Counted from the first letter of the stretch, positions 1-6,329 are shown. The stretch: 9,101 bases of DNA from an uncultured Chlorobiaceae bacterium (GCA_903874585.1 CAIQSY010000141.1:1-9101), one strand, 5' to 3'. Notes: a model not told the origin generated them from the sequence alone. Numbers and translations: made by a program.

Positions 1-129
1 AGAGTCTTCAACAGCTTGCATGCTCTTGAAGACCATTTGGAAGCCTCGTTAAGGGGGATGGAACATGATACACAAAGAGTCCATTCCATCGTCGCATGGC
101 CTTGGATTATGAGTTCATTATTGATTTAG
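1..129 (+). CDS. IS630-type transposase, C-terminal fragment (5' end outside window)
   Basis: Reading frame 1 is open from the first base and ends at TAG 127-129, giving 42 residues that begin RVFNSLHALEDHLEASL and contain RVHSIVAWPWI. This pattern (an N-R-V-F-x-S-L-x-A-L-E-D-like helix, then a short stretch ending in a W-P-W-I type motif) is what I recall at the extreme C-terminus of IS630/Tc1-mariner transposases, after the DDE catalytic core. The catalytic residues lie upstream of the window, so activity cannot be judged. No start codon is visible and I could not delimit the element's right inverted repeat in the following 100 bases. The call rests on pattern memory of a short segment; another uncharacterised protein tail is possible. 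Confidence 0.6.
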   Translation, partial: RVFNSLHALEDHLEASLRGMEHDTQRVHSIVAWPWIMSSLLI

Positions 130-204
130 AAATGGAATAAAGCGCCTGATTCATGGTTTTGTGGCTAAAGTGAAAAATTCCTGTTCTTCTGTGCAAAAAA
201 GTGT

Positions 205-232
205 TTGGAAGAGATTGAGTTTTTATTATTAT
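205..232 (+). promoter_or_regulatory. Candidate sigma-70-type promoter of groES-groEL
   Basis: A -35-like TTGGAA (205-210) and a -10-like TATTAT (227-232) are separated by 16 bases in an AT-rich stretch. A start near 239-241 would place the CIRCE operator immediately downstream in the untranslated leader, the usual arrangement for HrcA control. The leader would then be about 95 bases. Other AT-rich hexamers nearby, such as TAGTAT at 293-298, lack a good -35 partner. Confidence 0.4.
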
Positions 233-243
233 TCAAAATCGTT

Positions 244-270
244 TTAGCACTCTCTATGTTTGAGTGCTAA
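244..270 (+). promoter_or_regulatory. CIRCE operator (HrcA binding site)
   Basis: TTAGCACTC (244-252) and GAGTGCTAA (262-270) form a perfect 9-bp inverted repeat separated by 9 bases, an exact match to the CIRCE consensus. The HrcA repressor binds this element and represses chaperonin and dnaK operons. HrcA activity depends on free GroEL, so heat shock relieves repression. It lies 65 bases upstream of the groES start codon, where CIRCE is normally found. Confidence 0.97.
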
Positions 271-335
271 AAAAGATATAACTTTTTTACTGTAGTATCT
301 TACTATTCAATCAAAAACCCAAACGAGAGAAGACA

Positions 336-620
336 ATGAACTTGAAACCCTTAGCTGATCGAGTTATTGTTAAGCCTGCAGCGGCGGAAGAAAAAACCAA
401 GGGCGGTCTTTATATTCCTGATACAGGGAAAGAGAAACCGCAGTATGGTGAAGTTGTTGCCGTAGGTGCAGGTAAAGTTGCTGATAATGGCCAACTGCTT
501 GAAATGCAGGTCAAGGCTGGCGACAAAGTGCTTTATGGTAAATATTCCGGCACAGAAGTGAGCGTGGAAGGTGAGGATTACCTCATCATGCGTGAGTCGG
601 ATATTTTCGCCATTCTTTAA
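336..620 (+). CDS. groES: Co-chaperonin GroES (Hsp10)
   Basis: The 94-residue product is the full usual GroES length. It begins MNLKPLADRVIVKP, the classic N-terminal strand, followed by the flexible mobile loop (about residues 17-33) that docks on GroEL. The roof/base segment YGEVVAVGAGK and the C-terminal YLIMRESDIFAIL complete the fold. In the cytoplasm a heptameric lid caps the GroEL ring and encloses the substrate for ATP-driven folding. The ATG at 336 follows a purine-rich GAGAGAAG ribosome-binding region (325-332). The gene is first in a two-gene operon, 42 bases before groEL, under the CIRCE operator at 244-270. Nothing about it is unusual. Confidence 0.98.
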   Translation: MNLKPLADRVIVKPAAAEEKTKGGLYIPDTGKEKPQYGEVVAVGAGKVADNGQLLEMQVKAGDKVLYGKYSGTEVSVEGEDYLIMRESDIFAIL

Positions 621-646
621 TGTTACTAACATTTTAAAACCTTATT

Positions 647-652
647 GGAGGA
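647..652 (+). promoter_or_regulatory. Ribosome binding site that fixes the groEL start
   Basis: GGAGGA lies 10 bases before ATG 663. An in-frame TTG at 645 overlaps this site and has no upstream site of its own, so 663 is the start and the six extra residues MEEQLT are not part of the protein. Confidence 0.85.
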
Positions 653-662
653 ACAGTTAACA

Positions 663-2306
663 ATGACTGCAAAAGATATTTTCTTCGACACTGAAGCGAG
701 GGCAAAACTGAAAGTTGGTGTGGATAAACTCGCCAACGCAGTAAAAGTAACGCTCGGACCTGCCGGACGTAATGTTCTGATCGACAAAAAATTTGGTGCA
801 CCGACCTCAACCAAGGATGGCGTGACCGTTGCAAAAGAGATCGAACTTGCTGACGCTGTTGAGAACATGGGCGCGCAGATGGTGCGTGAAGTTGCTTCTA
901 AAACCAGTGATGTCGCTGGCGACGGAACAACCACCGCAACGGTTCTTGCTCAGGCAATCTACCGTGAAGGTTTGAAGAACGTCACCGCTGGTGCTCGTCC
1001 GATTGACCTGAAAAGAGGTATCGATCGCGCTGTGAAAGAGGTTGTTCAGGAGTTGAGAAACATCAGCCGCAGCATCTCTGGTAAAAAAGAGATTGCACAG
1101 GTTGGAACGATCTCTGCAAACAACGATCCTGAAATCGGTGAACTGATTGCCGAAGCGATGGACAAGGTTGGAAAAGATGGTGTTATCACTGTTGAGGAAG
1201 CAAAGGGAATGGACACTGAGCTGAAGGTTGTTGAGGGTATGCAGTTTGATCGCGGCTACCTGTCACCTTACTTTGTGACCAACTCTGAGACGATGGAAGC
1301 TGAGCTTGAAGATCCTCTGATTCTGATTCACGACAAGAAGATCAGCAACATGAAGGAGCTGCTCCCGATTCTTGAGAAATCAGCACAGTCTGGTCGTCCG
1401 CTTCTGATCATTTCAGAAGATATCGAAGGCGAAGCTCTTGCAACGCTTGTGGTGAACAAGCTGCGTGGTACTCTGAGAGTCTGTGCAGTCAAGGCTCCTG
1501 GCTTTGGCGATCGCCGCAAGGCCATGCTTGAAGATATCGCAATTCTCACCGGTGGTACCGTTATCTCCGAAGAGAAGGGCTACAAGCTCGAAAATACAAC
1601 AATCAACTACCTCGGTCAGGCTGGTCGCGTTACAATCGACAAGGATAATACTATCATTGTTGAAGGCAAAGGCACTGCTGAGGAGATCAAGGCTCGCATC
1701 AACGAAATCAAGAGCCAGGTCGAAAAATCAACCTCTGACTACGATACCGAAAAGCTGCAAGAGCGTCTTGCCAAGCTTTCAGGTGGCGTTGCTGTGCTGA
1801 ACATTGGCGCATCAACGGAAGTTGAGATGAAAGAGAAGAAAGCCCGTGTTGAAGATGCACTGCACGCTACCCGCGCTGCTGTGCAGGAAGGTATTGTTGT
1901 CGGTGGCGGTGTTGCCCTGATTCGTGCAATCAAGGGTCTTGACAGAGCTATTGCAGACAATGAAGATCAGAAGACCGGTATTGAAATTATCCGCCGTGCG
2001 CTCGAAGAGCCACTTCGCCAGATTGTTGCCAACACTGGCACCACCGATGGCGCAGTTGTGCTTGAGAAGGTCAAGGCTGGAACCGGTGATTTTGGTTTCA
2101 ATGCCAGAACTGAAACTTATGAAAACCTGGTTGAGGCCGGTGTTGTCGATCCTACCAAGGTAACCAGAAGCGCTCTTGAGAACGCTGCATCAGTTGCCAG
2201 TATCCTTTTGACGACCGAAGCTGCTATTACTGACATCAAGGAGGAGAAATCCGACATGCCAGCAATGCCTCCAGGCGGAATGGGTGGTATGGGCGGCATG
2301 TATTAA
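663..2306 (+). CDS. groEL: Chaperonin GroEL (Hsp60)
   Basis: The 547-residue product has the usual GroEL length (E. coli 548). It forms a double heptameric ring that folds non-native proteins in the cytoplasm with ATP and GroES. Visible nucleotide-binding motifs are LGPAGRNV (31-38), DGVTVAKEI (52-60) and GDGTTTATVL (86-95, including Asp87). The chaperonin signature AAVQEGIVVGGG is at 405-416, and the ATP-hydrolysis aspartate Asp398 is present (VEDAL). The apical domain contains the usual hydrophobic substrate/GroES-binding segment around 200-265. The C-terminal tail is the Gly-Met-rich GGMGGMGGMY, typical of cavity-lining GroEL tails. The start at 663 is set by GGAGGA at 647-652. It is cotranscribed with groES under CIRCE/HrcA control and followed by a strong terminator at 2333. 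No anomalies were seen. Confidence 0.98.
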   Translation: MTAKDIFFDTEARAKLKVGVDKLANAVKVTLGPAGRNVLIDKKFGAPTSTKDGVTVAKEIELADAVENMGAQMVREVASKTSDVAGDGTTTATVLAQAIYREGLKNVTAGARPIDLKRGIDRAVKEVVQELRNISRSISGKKEIAQVGTISANNDPEIGELIAEAMDKVGKDGVITVEEAKGMDTELKVVEGMQFDRGYLSPYFVTNSETMEAELEDPLILIHDKKISNMKELLPILEKSAQSGRPLLIISEDIEGEALATLVVNKLRGTLRVCAVKAPGFGDRRKAMLEDIAILTGGTVISEEKGYKLENTTINYLGQAGRVTIDKDNTIIVEGKGTAEEIKARINEIKSQVEKSTSDYDTEKLQERLAKLSGGVAVLNIGASTEVEMKEKKARVEDALHATRAAVQEGIVVGGGVALIRAIKGLDRAIADNEDQKTGIEIIRRALEEPLRQIVANTGTTDGAVVLEKVKAGTGDFGFNARTETYENLVEAGVVDPTKVTRSALENAASVASILLTTEAAITDIKEEKSDMPAMPPGGMGGMGGMY

Positions 2307-2332
2307 TCTGCTCTTTCCATCTTTATTCTTTA

Positions 2333-2365
2333 CAAAAGCCAGCCTTCGGGTTGGCTTTTGTTGTT
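2333..2365 (+). terminator. Rho-independent terminator of groES-groEL
   Basis: A 12-bp stem (2333-2344 pairing with 2349-2360, one G-T pair) closes on the very stable C(TTCG)G tetraloop. It is followed by a broken T-rich run, TTGTT. It lies 27 bases after the groEL stop. Confidence 0.9.
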
Positions 2366-2379
2366 ATTGAGAGATATTA

Positions 2380-2410
2380 TTGACTATTATAAAGTCTTTA
2401 TTATAGTTAA
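2380..2410 (+). promoter_or_regulatory. Promoter embedded in a palindromic operator of the toxin-antitoxin operon
   Basis: TTGACT (2380-2385) and TATAGT (2402-2407), spaced 16 bases, form a good sigma-70-type promoter. The same bases form a palindrome centred on T2395: arms TTGACTATTATAAAG and CTTTATTATAGTTAA match at 13 of 15 pairs (mismatches 2382/2408 and 2388/2402). Type II antitoxins, alone or with their toxin, usually bind such palindromes over their own promoter and repress it. The autorepression is inferred from this layout. Confidence 0.75.
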
Positions 2411-2413
2411 TGC

Positions 2414-2418
2414 AGGAG
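2414..2418 (+). promoter_or_regulatory. Ribosome binding site that fixes the antitoxin start
   Basis: AGGAG lies 9 bases before ATG 2428. An upstream in-frame ATG at 2410 overlaps the end of the operator palindrome, would start at or before the expected transcript end, and has no ribosome-binding site. ATG 2428 is therefore preferred. Confidence 0.8.
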
Positions 2419-2427
2419 ACGACTCTC

Positions 2428-2712
2428 ATGAATTACAGTACTTCTATCAAGCCAATCAGCTTTTTGAAAACTCACGCTTCAGAAGTTATTCGGGAGGTTT
2501 CAGCCAATAGAGGAACCATGATTATTACCCATAACGGTGAAGCGAAGGTGATTGTGCAGGATGTTCATCTCTATGAAGAGACTCAGCAAAGCCTCGCCCT
2601 GCTGAAAATACTTGCGCAAAGTTCGCAGAGCATTGAGCAGGGAAGGTACAGGCCAGCCAGCGAATCATTTGATTTTATCCGCAAGCAGATTTCAAATCAG
2701 CAGGAGTTATGA
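2428..2712 (+). CDS. Type II antitoxin, Phd/YefM family
   Basis: The 94-residue protein has the N-terminal Phd/YefM DNA-binding and dimerisation fold. Recognisable parts are a first strand and helix PISFLKTHASEVIREV (9-24), a strand-turn ITHNGEAKVIVQ (33-44, the family's xxNGxxxAVxxx pattern) and helix LYEETQQSLALLKIL (48-62). The C-terminal part, about residues 63-94, is polar and probably disordered until it wraps the toxin. In the family the antitoxin neutralises the toxin by direct contact and represses its own operon. Here a palindromic promoter lies just upstream at 2380-2410. The stop TGA overlaps the toxin start in an ATGA junction, implying translational coupling. ORFs of this length paired with ParE-like toxins are common; a RelB-type label is less fitting because of the NGEAKV motif. 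Confidence 0.88.
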   Translation: MNYSTSIKPISFLKTHASEVIREVSANRGTMIITHNGEAKVIVQDVHLYEETQQSLALLKILAQSSQSIEQGRYRPASESFDFIRKQISNQQEL

Positions 2713-3035
2713 ACTATGATGTTTTCCTGACTGATGATGCGGAGGCAGATATTCTCGATATCTGGAAATATGTTGCTCATCACGATTCTGTTGAACGAGC
2801 AGCTACCCTTATCGATGGACTGCAGGAAGCCTGTCTGACTCTTTGCCTTTTTCCTGATCGAGGGCATTATCCTCCCGAACTTCAGAGAATCCATGTTCTG
2901 GACTATCGTGAACTCCACTATAAGCCGTATCGGATTATGTACAGGGTTTTGGATGGCAAGGTTTTTATTCACTGTGTTCTGGATGGCAGAAGAGATTTAC
3001 AGGAGCAGCTTCTCGAACGATTGATTCGAGGATAA
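2709..3035 (+). CDS. Type II toxin, ParE/RelE superfamily
   Basis: The 108-residue protein has the ParE/RelE layout. A first strand and helix MNYDVFLTDDAEADILDIWKYV are followed by a second helix (about 28-46). The C-terminal sheet contains ELHYKPYRIMYRVLDGKVFIHCVLDGRRDLQEQL, with the family's Y-R-I-x-Y-x-V and V-x-I-x-x-V-L-x-G-R-R-D pattern at about residues 74-96. ParE members poison DNA gyrase and RelE members cleave ribosome-bound mRNA. The sequence alone does not settle which; the extended N-terminal helical pair and the Phd-type partner favour ParE. The start ATG 2709 overlaps the antitoxin stop (ATGA), with AGGAG (2702-2706) only two bases upstream, so translation probably depends on readthrough coupling from the antitoxin. 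The frame is intact. Confidence 0.87.
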   Translation: MNYDVFLTDDAEADILDIWKYVAHHDSVERAATLIDGLQEACLTLCLFPDRGHYPPELQRIHVLDYRELHYKPYRIMYRVLDGKVFIHCVLDGRRDLQEQLLERLIRG

Positions 3036-3095
3036 GTGTTGACGAATGTTTTACTGAACTTACATCAACATATTTGCCTCGGCTGCACTTACCTC
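3028..3095. repeat. Nested inverted repeats between convergent genes, possible weak bidirectional terminator
   Basis: GAGG-A-TAAGTG (3028-3038) is complementary to CACTTACCTC (3086-3095) apart from one bulged A. Inside it, TGTTGA (3037-3042) pairs with TCAACA (3065-3070). The outer arms contain the stop codons of both convergent genes (toxin TAA 3033-3035; nadE stop 3089-3091). No T-run follows on either strand, so termination is only a guess. Confidence 0.3.
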
Positions 3096-3922
3096 ACCTC
3101 CTGCCAATCGCGTGCATAGCGGAAATCAATGCCGGGTGTTCGTGCTGAAATTTTTGCGATAACAGGCATCATGCGTTTGTATTGGTTGCGCACAACCATT
3201 TTTCTTACACGATCGTAAAAAACTTCAGCCACTCCCTCTGAAAGAATCGCCGCTTTATCCATGCGTTTTTCAAGCATCATGTACAACAACAAGTCAACCT
3301 CTTCATAGCTGAACCCCAAGTCAGCTTCATCGCTTTGCCCCTCCCATAAATCGGCTGAGGGTGATTTCACAATCAGTGGTTCAGGAATACCGAGATGGCG
3401 GGCAAGTCCTCTGAGCTGGGTTTTATAGAGGTCGCCAATGGGATTGACTGCTGATGCCATATCGCCAAACAGTGTGCCATAGCCAAGCAGTAACTCCGTT
3501 TTATTGCTTGTTCCCACAACCAGTCGTCCATCGCGGGCGGAAATATCGTAGAGAAAAATCATGCGTGTACGTGCCATAATGTTGCCACGTCGCAGCAACT
3601 GATCGTTCGGTACCGATGAAAAAAAAGCATCAGCTACGGGTGAAATAGCAATCTCTTCTGCTTGAATTCCGAGCTTATTGATCATCAATTCCGCATGTTC
3701 CAGGCTGTCTGCGCTGCTGGAAGAGTAGGGCATCATTATTGCCAGCACATGTTCGGCACCAAGCGCACGAACCGCGAGTTCACACACAACGGCGGAGTCA
3801 ATCCCACCCGAAAGACCCAGCACAATGGAGTTGAACCCGAACTTGCGAATCTCATTGAGCAGAAATGCCTTCAGGATATCTTCAACAAGAGCGTAATCAA
3901 GATGGAGATCATGCACCTTCAT
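3089..3922 (-). CDS. nadE: NAD+ synthetase, NH3-dependent type
   Basis: The 277-residue protein matches the length of single-domain NadE, which adenylates nicotinate adenine dinucleotide with ATP and amidates it to NAD+, the last step of NAD synthesis in the cytoplasm. The PP-loop SGGIDS is at 38-43 (LGLSGGIDSAV). GTSNKTELLLGYGT at 137-150 and GDLYKTQLRGLARHLGIP at 163-180 contribute to the dinucleotide and ATP sites. The late substrate-site segment KSPSADLW...GQSDEADLGFSYEEVD (186-210) is intact. There is no N-terminal nitrilase (glutaminase) domain, so ammonia is the expected nitrogen donor. It is the last gene of a minus-strand unit, starting 12 bases after the Yip1-like gene's stop. No clear ribosome-binding site precedes ATG 3922, so it may rely on coupling or a weak site. 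Confidence 0.96.
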   Translation of the reverse strand: MKVHDLHLDYALVEDILKAFLLNEIRKFGFNSIVLGLSGGIDSAVVCELAVRALGAEHVLAIMMPYSSSSADSLEHAELMINKLGIQAEEIAISPVADAFFSSVPNDQLLRRGNIMARTRMIFLYDISARDGRLVVGTSNKTELLLGYGTLFGDMASAVNPIGDLYKTQLRGLARHLGIPEPLIVKSPSADLWEGQSDEADLGFSYEEVDLLLYMMLEKRMDKAAILSEGVAEVFYDRVRKMVVRNQYKRMMPVIAKISARTPGIDFRYARDWQEVR

Positions 3923-3934
3923 GGTGGAATGTAT

Positions 3935-4489
3935 TTAGATATTAAACAATCGGATAGCTGCGCTGAGCAGGGAGAACGCCACGCTGTTCACCACCACAAG
4001 CAAAAGCGCGATATTTCTCAGTATCGAACGATAGTGCATTGCATCAAGGTCAAGCATGGTGATCAGTCCGTTTCTGCTGACAATAATGGTGTGGCTCAGT
4101 GCGAGCAGGAAAAAGAGCCAGCTCCATATTCCGGTCAGAGCAAACAGCTCACTGAGCCAGATGGGCGTCATAGCGTAGCAGATAACGGTCAGCACAACAC
4201 CTTTAAAGCTCTCGGAGCGATCTTTGCCAAGTAATGCAATAACAGCACCACTGATGAGATAAAGTCCCGCACTGTCAACCAGAAAGCTGGTGATTCCTGA
4301 TAACATGGCAGCTCTTGGTTGACCTATTATCACGAACTTGACAAGTTGTACAACAACAATAACGGGCGCGGCGTATTGCCGCAAAACGTCCGATTCTTTA
4401 CCGACAATACTCTCTTTCAGTGAACGCCATAACGCCCTATTACGAAATAAGATATTCACTATCGCCATAAAGAATTCTTTCGCACTCAT
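3935..4489 (-). CDS. Yip1-family multi-pass membrane protein, function unknown
   Basis: The 184-residue product is strongly hydrophobic, with about five predicted membrane segments (roughly residues 38-57, 64-87, 97-117, 119-136 and 156-178) after a basic amphipathic N-terminus (FRNRALWRSLKESIVG). The layout and the AMTPIWLSELFAL segment in the third membrane span resemble the Yip1 domain family (PF04893 as I recall it). Bacterial members of that family have no assigned biochemical role. The gene starts 6 bases after the envC-like stop and ends 12 bases before nadE, so it is almost surely cotranscribed with both. No strong ribosome-binding site is seen before ATG 4489; coupling to the upstream gene is likely. 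The membrane prediction is firm; the family name is moderately sure. Confidence 0.75.
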   Translation of the reverse strand: MSAKEFFMAIVNILFRNRALWRSLKESIVGKESDVLRQYAAPVIVVVQLVKFVIIGQPRAAMLSGITSFLVDSAGLYLISGAVIALLGKDRSESFKGVVLTVICYAMTPIWLSELFALTGIWSWLFFLLALSHTIIVSRNGLITMLDLDAMHYRSILRNIALLLVVVNSVAFSLLSAAIRLFNI

Positions 4490-4495
4490 TGCCGT

Positions 4496-6094
4496 TTATC
4501 GTCTAAGCCATTTTTGAGGATTTTGTTTCACACGACCTTTCCATATTTCAAAATGAACGACTGAACCACCTTCCGCCATTTTGCCCGACATTCCAATCAA
4601 CTGCTGAGATGTAATGATATCTCCTTTCGTAACCTGTAGTTGCCCAAGATTAGCATACACCGTGAGGTACGATTTTGGATGGCGAATAATTACAATATTG
4701 CCAAACGTTGGCAGAAAGGCAATTTGTACCACTTTTCCACCAGAAACCGCTCGCACTTGAGTGCTGGATGGTACCGAAAAATCAATACCATTATTGGTGG
4801 TTACAATTTTCAGATCTTTATCCTCTACAGAACCAAAGCGCTGGGCAATCACGCCATTGCGTACCGGCCATGGCAACGAACCAAATGCGGTATCAAAATT
4901 TGCCGACACACGGTCAATCTCCGATGTTTCGGCGGTGGTGCGTATCTCCTCCTGGCTCTTTTTTTCTGGAATTGGTTCCGGTGTTTCAACGGTTTTTTCT
5001 ACCGGCTCGGGTCTCTTTTCTGGTTTTGTGAGAATGGGTTCTGCTCTTTTCTTCCGTGTTTCAGGCTTTTCGGTAACGCTCTTGCGTTGTGACGGCTTCT
5101 CTTTTTGTGCTGCTAAACGCTCTGCATCAAGGCGTTGTTTCTCATCTTGCTCTTTTTTAAGTCGCTGAGCCTCAAGGCGTTGCAGCTCCTGTCGTTTTGC
5201 CTCGCGTCTTTCGCGAGCTTTACGTAAAGCTTCAAGCCGTATTTTTTCCATCCGTTTTCGCTCTTCAACGATTTTGCGTTGACGCTCCTGTTCAGCCTCG
5301 ATAGCGTGCTGTTCCGCTATAATCAACGATTCAATGCGCGATTGCAGTTGCTGACGCTTTTTCTTCACTTCTTCAAGCTGGGTGGCATACTCCTGTTTGT
5401 TTTTTTTCAGTGTAACCAGCACAACCTCTTTCTCTTTTTTGCTTGCCGACCAACTTTTCAGTTGTTGCTCTTGCTCTTTTACTACTGCAGCTTTCTGCTG
5501 ATAGGTTTGTTCCAGCGCCACTTTGCTGCTCTCAAGCTTACCTGCAACCTGCTGTAATTCATTAACATTCTGGTGAATAGCACGCGTAAAAAAGCCCATA
5601 TATTGTGCTCGTACCAGAGCATCATTCATAGAGCCGGAGCTGAAAAGATGCTCAATATCCCGATTACCGCCATATTTATATACTGAAACGGCTGTGCGAC
5701 GAAAGTCATTGGAGACCTTGCCGTACGTCTGACGATTACTCTGCAACTCTTGTTGAAGATGGTCAATATCGCCATCAAGTTTTTCGAGATAGTTCTGGTT
5801 TTGCTGAATCAAGTTGTCCAGCACAAGAATTTGACGACGAATATTTTCAAGCGCTTTAAATGATTGCGACTCTTTGCGCGTTGTTACGTTCAGTTTGGAC
5901 TGATACTCTTTGAGCTGCTGTTTTAAACTGCGCAGATTTGCCTCAACGGCTTTTCGCTCTTGCATAATGCGCGATATTTCACGATTTGCTGGAGCAGATG
6001 GCGCCACCATTGGTACAGTTGCAGTGAATACGAACAGTAAAAGCAAAAAGCGCAATACTTTATACAAACTATCAGGTATAGCGATACCTTTCAT
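4496..6094 (-). CDS. EnvC-like murein hydrolase activator with degenerate LytM (M23) domain
   Basis: The 532-residue protein starts at ATG 6094 with a basic-hydrophobic signal peptide (VLRFLLLLFVFTATVPMV, likely cleaved near residue 36 after SAPA), so it is exported. Residues about 40-250 form long heptad-rich coiled coils. About 255-335 is a highly charged Arg/Lys/Glu/Gln helix, and about 336-390 a Pro-Glu-Lys linker. A C-terminal LytM/M23 domain (about 400-532) begins at LPWPVRNGVIAQRFG. The metal site is broken: HxxxD is NNGID (Asn434 for His, Asp438 kept), HxH is VVH (Val512 for His, His514 kept) and YAHL is YANL. This coiled coil plus inactive LytM is the EnvC design, in which the protein activates periplasmic amidases at division rather than cutting peptidoglycan itself. 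It heads the unit with the Yip1-like gene and nadE and is divergent from murA. An upstream in-frame ATG at 6136 would add residues before the signal peptide and lacks a ribosome-binding site. Confidence 0.88.
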   Translation of the reverse strand: MKGIAIPDSLYKVLRFLLLLFVFTATVPMVAPSAPANREISRIMQERKAVEANLRSLKQQLKEYQSKLNVTTRKESQSFKALENIRRQILVLDNLIQQNQNYLEKLDGDIDHLQQELQSNRQTYGKVSNDFRRTAVSVYKYGGNRDIEHLFSSGSMNDALVRAQYMGFFTRAIHQNVNELQQVAGKLESSKVALEQTYQQKAAVVKEQEQQLKSWSASKKEKEVVLVTLKKNKQEYATQLEEVKKKRQQLQSRIESLIIAEQHAIEAEQERQRKIVEERKRMEKIRLEALRKARERREAKRQELQRLEAQRLKKEQDEKQRLDAERLAAQKEKPSQRKSVTEKPETRKKRAEPILTKPEKRPEPVEKTVETPEPIPEKKSQEEIRTTAETSEIDRVSANFDTAFGSLPWPVRNGVIAQRFGSVEDKDLKIVTTNNGIDFSVPSSTQVRAVSGGKVVQIAFLPTFGNIVIIRHPKSYLTVYANLGQLQVTKGDIITSQQLIGMSGKMAEGGSVVHFEIWKGRVKQNPQKWLRR

Positions 6095-6204
6095 AAAACA
6101 GGTTCCATGGTTGTAGAAAAAACAGCATGAGAGCACGATGATACGTGGCAGTAACGAAATATTTCGGCATTGCGAGTGTGCTCAATGTATCCGAAAGCGT
6201 GCTG

Positions 6205-6234
6205 TTTATACGATGACCTCAAGGTAATGGATAA
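6205..6234 (-). promoter_or_regulatory. Candidate promoter for the envC-Yip1-nadE unit
   Basis: On the minus strand, TTATCC (6229-6234) and TATAAA (6205-6210) are spaced 18 bases. The -10 match is good and the -35 match weak. It lies about 110 bases upstream of the start codon in the 235-base divergent region. Tentative. Confidence 0.3.
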
Positions 6235-6272
6235 AATCTTTTCTTCGCAAAGGCTCAAAGAAAAATATTTTG

Positions 6273-6301
6273 TTTACCATCACCTGAAATAATGCTAAAT
6301 A
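6273..6301 (+). promoter_or_regulatory. Candidate promoter for murA
   Basis: TTTACC (6273-6278) and TAAATA (6296-6301) are spaced 17 bases, and the -10-like hexamer is preceded by TGC (an extended -10 feature). The -10 match is poor (3 of 6). The expected transcript start would leave a short leader of about 20 bases before ATG 6330. Tentative. Confidence 0.3.
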
Positions 6302-6329
6302 TGACTTTTTTCATCAGCGAACCAACGTT

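Noticed and set aside
645..662. Upstream TTG start extending GroEL by six residues
   Set aside because: The TTG overlaps the ribosome binding site of the ATG at 663, and MTAKDI is the standard GroEL-type N-terminus.
2410..2427. Upstream ATG start for the antitoxin
   Set aside because: It overlaps the operator palindrome, has no ribosome binding site, and a good AGGAG serves ATG 2428.
3662..4234. Plus-strand open frame of 190 codons
   Set aside because: It runs antisense across the clear nadE and Yip1-like genes, is His/Gln-rich and matches no family pattern; it is a shadow frame.
4640..5168. Three overlapping plus-strand frames opposite the EnvC-like gene
   Set aside because: They are opened by the codon bias of the Lys/Glu/Gln-rich coiled-coil gene on the minus strand and have low-complexity Ser/Phe content typical of antisense shadows.
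6095..6136. Upstream ATG adding 14 residues to the EnvC-like protein
   Set aside because: It would put a Cys-rich stretch before a well-formed signal peptide and lacks a ribosome binding site.
6138..6227. 29-codon frame in the murA/envC gap containing a CECAQC motif
   Set aside because: It has no ribosome binding site and is short enough to be chance; a CxxC alone is not evidence of a gene.
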